Source: Gallionellaceae bacterium (GTDB taxonomy: Bacteria; Pseudomonadota; Gammaproteobacteria; Burkholderiales; Gallionellaceae). Taken from it: a DNA stretch of 8,610 nt. The position numbers and the translations under genes were made by a program. The notes beneath the pieces were generated by a model. The model had not been told where the DNA came from and made no database searches. It saw only the letters and a program-made list of their open reading frames with translations. Positions 5,408 through 8,610 of the stretch are shown here, piece by piece. Within the stretch, counting starts at the first letter, position 1; the number at the start of each line of letters is the position of its first letter. The stretch covers positions 1,385-9,994 of the forward strand of contig DMCN01000050.1 in assembly GCA_003445795.1 (NCBI GenBank), in the 5' to 3' direction.

Positions 5408-7825
5408 TCAATGCTTGATTGCAGACGATGTACCGGTTTCACCAATGACTGCGGTTGCAGCCACCGCGGCCACTGCCGGTTCCGGCAAGGGCTCGGGTTT
5501 CCGCTCCAGCGCCATCTCGAGTACCTGCTCTATCCACTTGACCGGATGTATCTCCAGTTTGTTCTTCACGTTGTCGGGGATCTCGACCAGGTCCTTGGTA
5601 TTTTCTTCCGGGATCAACACCAGTTTGATGCCGCCGCGTTGTGCCGCCAGCAACTTCTCTTTCAAACCCCCGATCGGCAACACTTCGCCGCGCAGCGTGA
5701 TCTCGCCGGTCATCGCCACATCGGCACGCACCGGAATACCAGTCAAGGCCGAGACCATCGCTGTGCAGATACCGATACCAGCGCTTGGGCCGTCTTTCGG
5801 CGTCGCGCCTTCCGGCAAGTGGATGTGCAGATCGCTCTTCTCGTAGAAGTTTTCGGCGATCCCCAGTGTGCGCGCACGGCTGCGGACCACACTGAGTGCT
5901 GCTTGGATGGATTCCTGCATCACCTCGCCCAGCTTGCCGGTGGTCGTGGTTTTGCCTTTGCCGGGCAAAACGGCAGTTTCGATGGTGAGCAGCTCGCCGC
6001 CGACTTCCGTCCACGCCAGTCCTGTGACCTGTCCGACCTGGTTGGTCTTCTCGGCGATGCCGTAGCTGTAGCGGCGCACGCCGAGGTACTTGTCCAGATT
6101 GCGAGCATTGATCGTGACTTTGTTGTCGCGCCCTTTCAGCAGCAGCGCCTTCACCACCTTGCGGCAGATCTTGGAAAGCTCGCGTTCCAGACTGCGCACT
6201 CCGGCCTCGCGCGTGTAGTAACGCAGAATGTCGCGGATCGCGCTCTCGGAGACGCTGATCTCTTCTTCCTTGAGGCCGTTGTTCTTGATTGCTTTGGGCA
6301 ACAGATAGCGCGTGGCGATGTTTACCTTCTCGTCCTCGGTGTAGCTCGACACATGGATCACTTCCATGCGATCCAGCAGCGGCGCCGGGATATTCATGCT
6401 GTTCGAGGTGGCGACAAACATCACGTCGGACAGGTCGTATTCGACCTCAACGTAGTGATCGACAAAGGTATGGTTCTGCTCCGGATCGAGCACTTCGAGC
6501 AACGCCGACGAAGGATCGCCGCGGAAATCCATACCCATCTTGTCCACTTCGTCGAGCAGGAACAGCGGATTCTTTACGCCAACCTTGCTCATGTTCTGCA
6601 GGATCTTGCCCGGCATCGACCCGATGTAGGTACGGCGATGACCGCGAATCTCCGATTCATCGCGCACACCGCCCAACGACATGCGCACGAACTTGCGGTT
6701 TGTCGCACGTGCGATGGATTGCCCCAGCGAGGTCTTGCCCACGCCAGGAGGACCGACCAGACACAGGATGGGCGCCTTCATCTTGGCCACGCGTTGCTGC
6801 ACGGCCAGATATTCGACGATGCGTTCCTTGACCTTGTCCAGGCCGTAGTGATCCGCTTCCAGCACGTCTTCGGCATGCTTGAGATCGGTATCGATCTTGG
6901 TCTTCTTCTTCCACGGCAGTCCGACCAGCACGTCGATGTAGTTGCGCACCACGGTCGCCTCGGCAGACATCGGCGACATGAGTTTCAATTTCTTCAACTC
7001 GGCCTCGGCCTTGGCGCGCGCATCCTTGGGCATGTGCGCAGCCTTGATCTTCTTCTCGACTTCCTCGATGTCGGCACCGTCCTCGCCCTCGCCCAGTTCC
7101 TTCTGGATGGCTTTGACCTGCTCGTTGAGGTAATACTCACGCTGGCTCTTCTCCATCTGGCGCTTGACGCGACCGCGGATGCGCTTCTCGACCTGCATGA
7201 TGTCCAACTCGGCTTCCAGCAAACCCAGCAGATGCTCGAGGCGCAGACGCACGTCGAATATCTCCAGCACTTCCTGCTTTTGTTCCAGTTTGAGCGGCAG
7301 GTGTGCAGCAATGGTATCCGCCAGACGGCCCGCATCGTCGATGCCCGCCAGCGAAGTCAGGATCTCGGGCGGTATCTTCTTGTTGAGTTTGACGTATTGA
7401 TCGAACTGGTTGATCAGCGCGCGGCGCATCGCCTCGGCTTCGTGCCCGATCTCTTCATCGGCGGGCACGGCCTGTATTTCGGCATCCAGATGGGACTTGT
7501 CGTCGAATATGCGCAGCACTTTGGCGCGTTGCGTGCCCTCCACCAGCACTTTGACCGTGCCGTCGGGCAGCTTCAGCATCTGCAGGATGTTGGCGATGCT
7601 GCCGATGCGGTAGATATCCTCCGTCGCCGGCTCGTCCTTGGCAGCGGATTTCTGCGCCACCAGCACGATGCTCTTGCCGGCTTCCATCGCGGCTTCCAAA
7701 GCTTTGATGGATTTGGCACGACCGACGAAGAGCGGAATGACCATGTGCGGGAATACCACCACGTCGCGCAAGGGCAACAGCGGGTACAGGTCTGCGTCGG
7801 TAGAAATGGGATCGAATTCGGCCAT
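5408..7825 (-). CDS. lon: ATP-dependent protease Lon
   Basis: Lon is a cytoplasmic hexameric AAA+ serine protease that degrades misfolded proteins and selected regulators. The order is complete: N-terminal substrate-binding domain (about 12-210, starting YPLLPLRDVVVFPHMVIPLFVGR), a coiled-coil linker (about 210-285), the AAA+ module with Walker A GPPGVGKTS (358-366), Walker B LFLLDEVDK (421-429) and sensor-1 VATSN (471-475), and the protease domain with the catalytic dyad Ser681 (PKDGPSAG) and Lys724 (GGLKEK). At 805 residues it is about 20 longer than E. coli Lon (784), mainly from a Pro/Ala-rich tail after ERKPEPLPEP. The ATG at 7825 gives the expected N-terminus, with a weak GAGAG upstream. 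It is downstream of clpX and preceded by a sigma-32-like promoter, so heat-shock control is likely. No terminator is seen between lon and hupB. Confidence 0.98.
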   Translation of the reverse strand: MAEFDPISTDADLYPLLPLRDVVVFPHMVIPLFVGRAKSIKALEAAMEAGKSIVLVAQKSAAKDEPATEDIYRIGSIANILQMLKLPDGTVKVLVEGTQRAKVLRIFDDKSHLDAEIQAVPADEEIGHEAEAMRRALINQFDQYVKLNKKIPPEILTSLAGIDDAGRLADTIAAHLPLKLEQKQEVLEIFDVRLRLEHLLGLLEAELDIMQVEKRIRGRVKRQMEKSQREYYLNEQVKAIQKELGEGEDGADIEEVEKKIKAAHMPKDARAKAEAELKKLKLMSPMSAEATVVRNYIDVLVGLPWKKKTKIDTDLKHAEDVLEADHYGLDKVKERIVEYLAVQQRVAKMKAPILCLVGPPGVGKTSLGQSIARATNRKFVRMSLGGVRDESEIRGHRRTYIGSMPGKILQNMSKVGVKNPLFLLDEVDKMGMDFRGDPSSALLEVLDPEQNHTFVDHYVEVEYDLSDVMFVATSNSMNIPAPLLDRMEVIHVSSYTEDEKVNIATRYLLPKAIKNNGLKEEEISVSESAIRDILRYYTREAGVRSLERELSKICRKVVKALLLKGRDNKVTINARNLDKYLGVRRYSYGIAEKTNQVGQVTGLAWTEVGGELLTIETAVLPGKGKTTTTGKLGEVMQESIQAALSVVRSRARTLGIAENFYEKSDLHIHLPEGATPKDGPSAGIGICTAMVSALTGIPVRADVAMTGEITLRGEVLPIGGLKEKLLAAQRGGIKLVLIPEENTKDLVEIPDNVKNKLEIHPVKWIEQVLEMALERKPEPLPEPAVAAVAATAVIGETGTSSAIKH

Positions 7826-7855
7826 GATGTGCTCTCTCGGTTAACTGTGCATCGC

Positions 7856-7884
7856 AGATGGGGGCAGACTTGAAGTAATTCAAG
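7856..7884 (-). promoter_or_regulatory. Sigma-32 (RpoH) heat-shock promoter of lon
   Basis: On the minus strand, CTTGAA (7884-7879) is followed after 15 bases by CCCCATCT (7863-7856), matching the known RpoH consensus CTTGAA and CCCCATNT. Predicted transcription starts near 7848, leaving a leader of about 23 bases to the lon ATG. lon is a classic RpoH target in E. coli. The match is seen directly; use of the promoter is inferred. Confidence 0.75.
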
Positions 7885-7892
7885 TCCTGCCC
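7862..7892. promoter_or_regulatory. Strong hairpin in the clpX-lon gap, overlapping the lon -35 element
   Basis: GGGCAGACTTGAA (7862-7874) pairs with TTCAAGTCCTGCCC (7879-7892) across a 4-base loop, making 13 bp with a single bulged base. On the clpX transcript the hairpin starts 14 bases after the stop codon and is not followed by a U tract, so it is not a standard terminator. It may protect the clpX mRNA 3' end, slow read-through into lon, or, as DNA, form a dyad around the -35 box. Confidence 0.55.
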
Positions 7893-7905
7893 GCCGGGGC
7901 CGTCA

Positions 7906-8610
<705 letters not shown>

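Noticed and set aside
5132..7873. A 913-codon open frame on the plus strand opposite lon and part of hupB
   Set aside because: It is codon-aligned antisense to lon, so stops appear only where lon uses TTA, CTA or TCA codons, which are avoided in this GC-rich gene. The translation resembles no protein family and is His/Gln/Leu-rich as expected of a mirror frame. lon itself has all its domains intact.

Overview
The window is an ordinary chromosomal housekeeping segment of a Gram-negative bacterium, most likely a betaproteobacterium. I infer Nitrosomonadales, possibly near Gallionella or Sideroxydans, from the protein sequences, the System I cytochrome c maturation genes and the clpX-lon-hupB-tRNA-ppiD order. 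The genus is a guess. Coding density is high, no stretch over 300 bases lacks a gene, and I see no phage, transposase, CRISPR or defence genes.

Layout. Positions 1-1843, minus strand: the cytochrome c maturation operon ccmA-ccmB-ccmC, with ccmC running off the left edge. CcmA is the ATPase and CcmB the membrane subunit of the ABC unit. CcmC handles heme and is needed to load it onto CcmE. Positions 1844-1978: a short divergent promoter region. Positions 1979-2764, plus strand: fabI, the NADH-dependent enoyl-ACP reductase of fatty acid synthesis, closed by a terminator that also serves the convergent ppiD. Positions 2832-4730, minus: ppiD, a membrane-anchored periplasmic folding factor. Positions 4777-5360, minus: a strong sigma-70 promoter, hupB (HU), tRNA-Val(UAC), tRNA-Asp(GUC) and one rho-independent terminator, which look like one transcription unit. 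Positions 5408-7825, minus: lon, the ATP-dependent protease, preceded by a good match to a sigma-32 heat-shock promoter. Positions 7906-8610, minus: the C-terminal part of clpX, running off the right edge.

How the genes fit together: clpX, lon, hupB and ppiD form a conserved protein quality-control and nucleoid cluster also known in enterobacteria, here with two tRNA genes between hupB and ppiD. The ccm block and fabI are separate functions.

No new biological system is evident. The most interesting signals are in the gaps: an 85-bp apparent insertion at the ccmA-ccmB junction flanked by 13-bp direct repeats, with an inverted copy able to pair with the ccmB ribosome binding site; a heat-shock promoter for lon whose -35 element lies in a strong hairpin; a symmetric divergent ccmA/fabI promoter; and a hupB mRNA that appears to carry two tRNAs.
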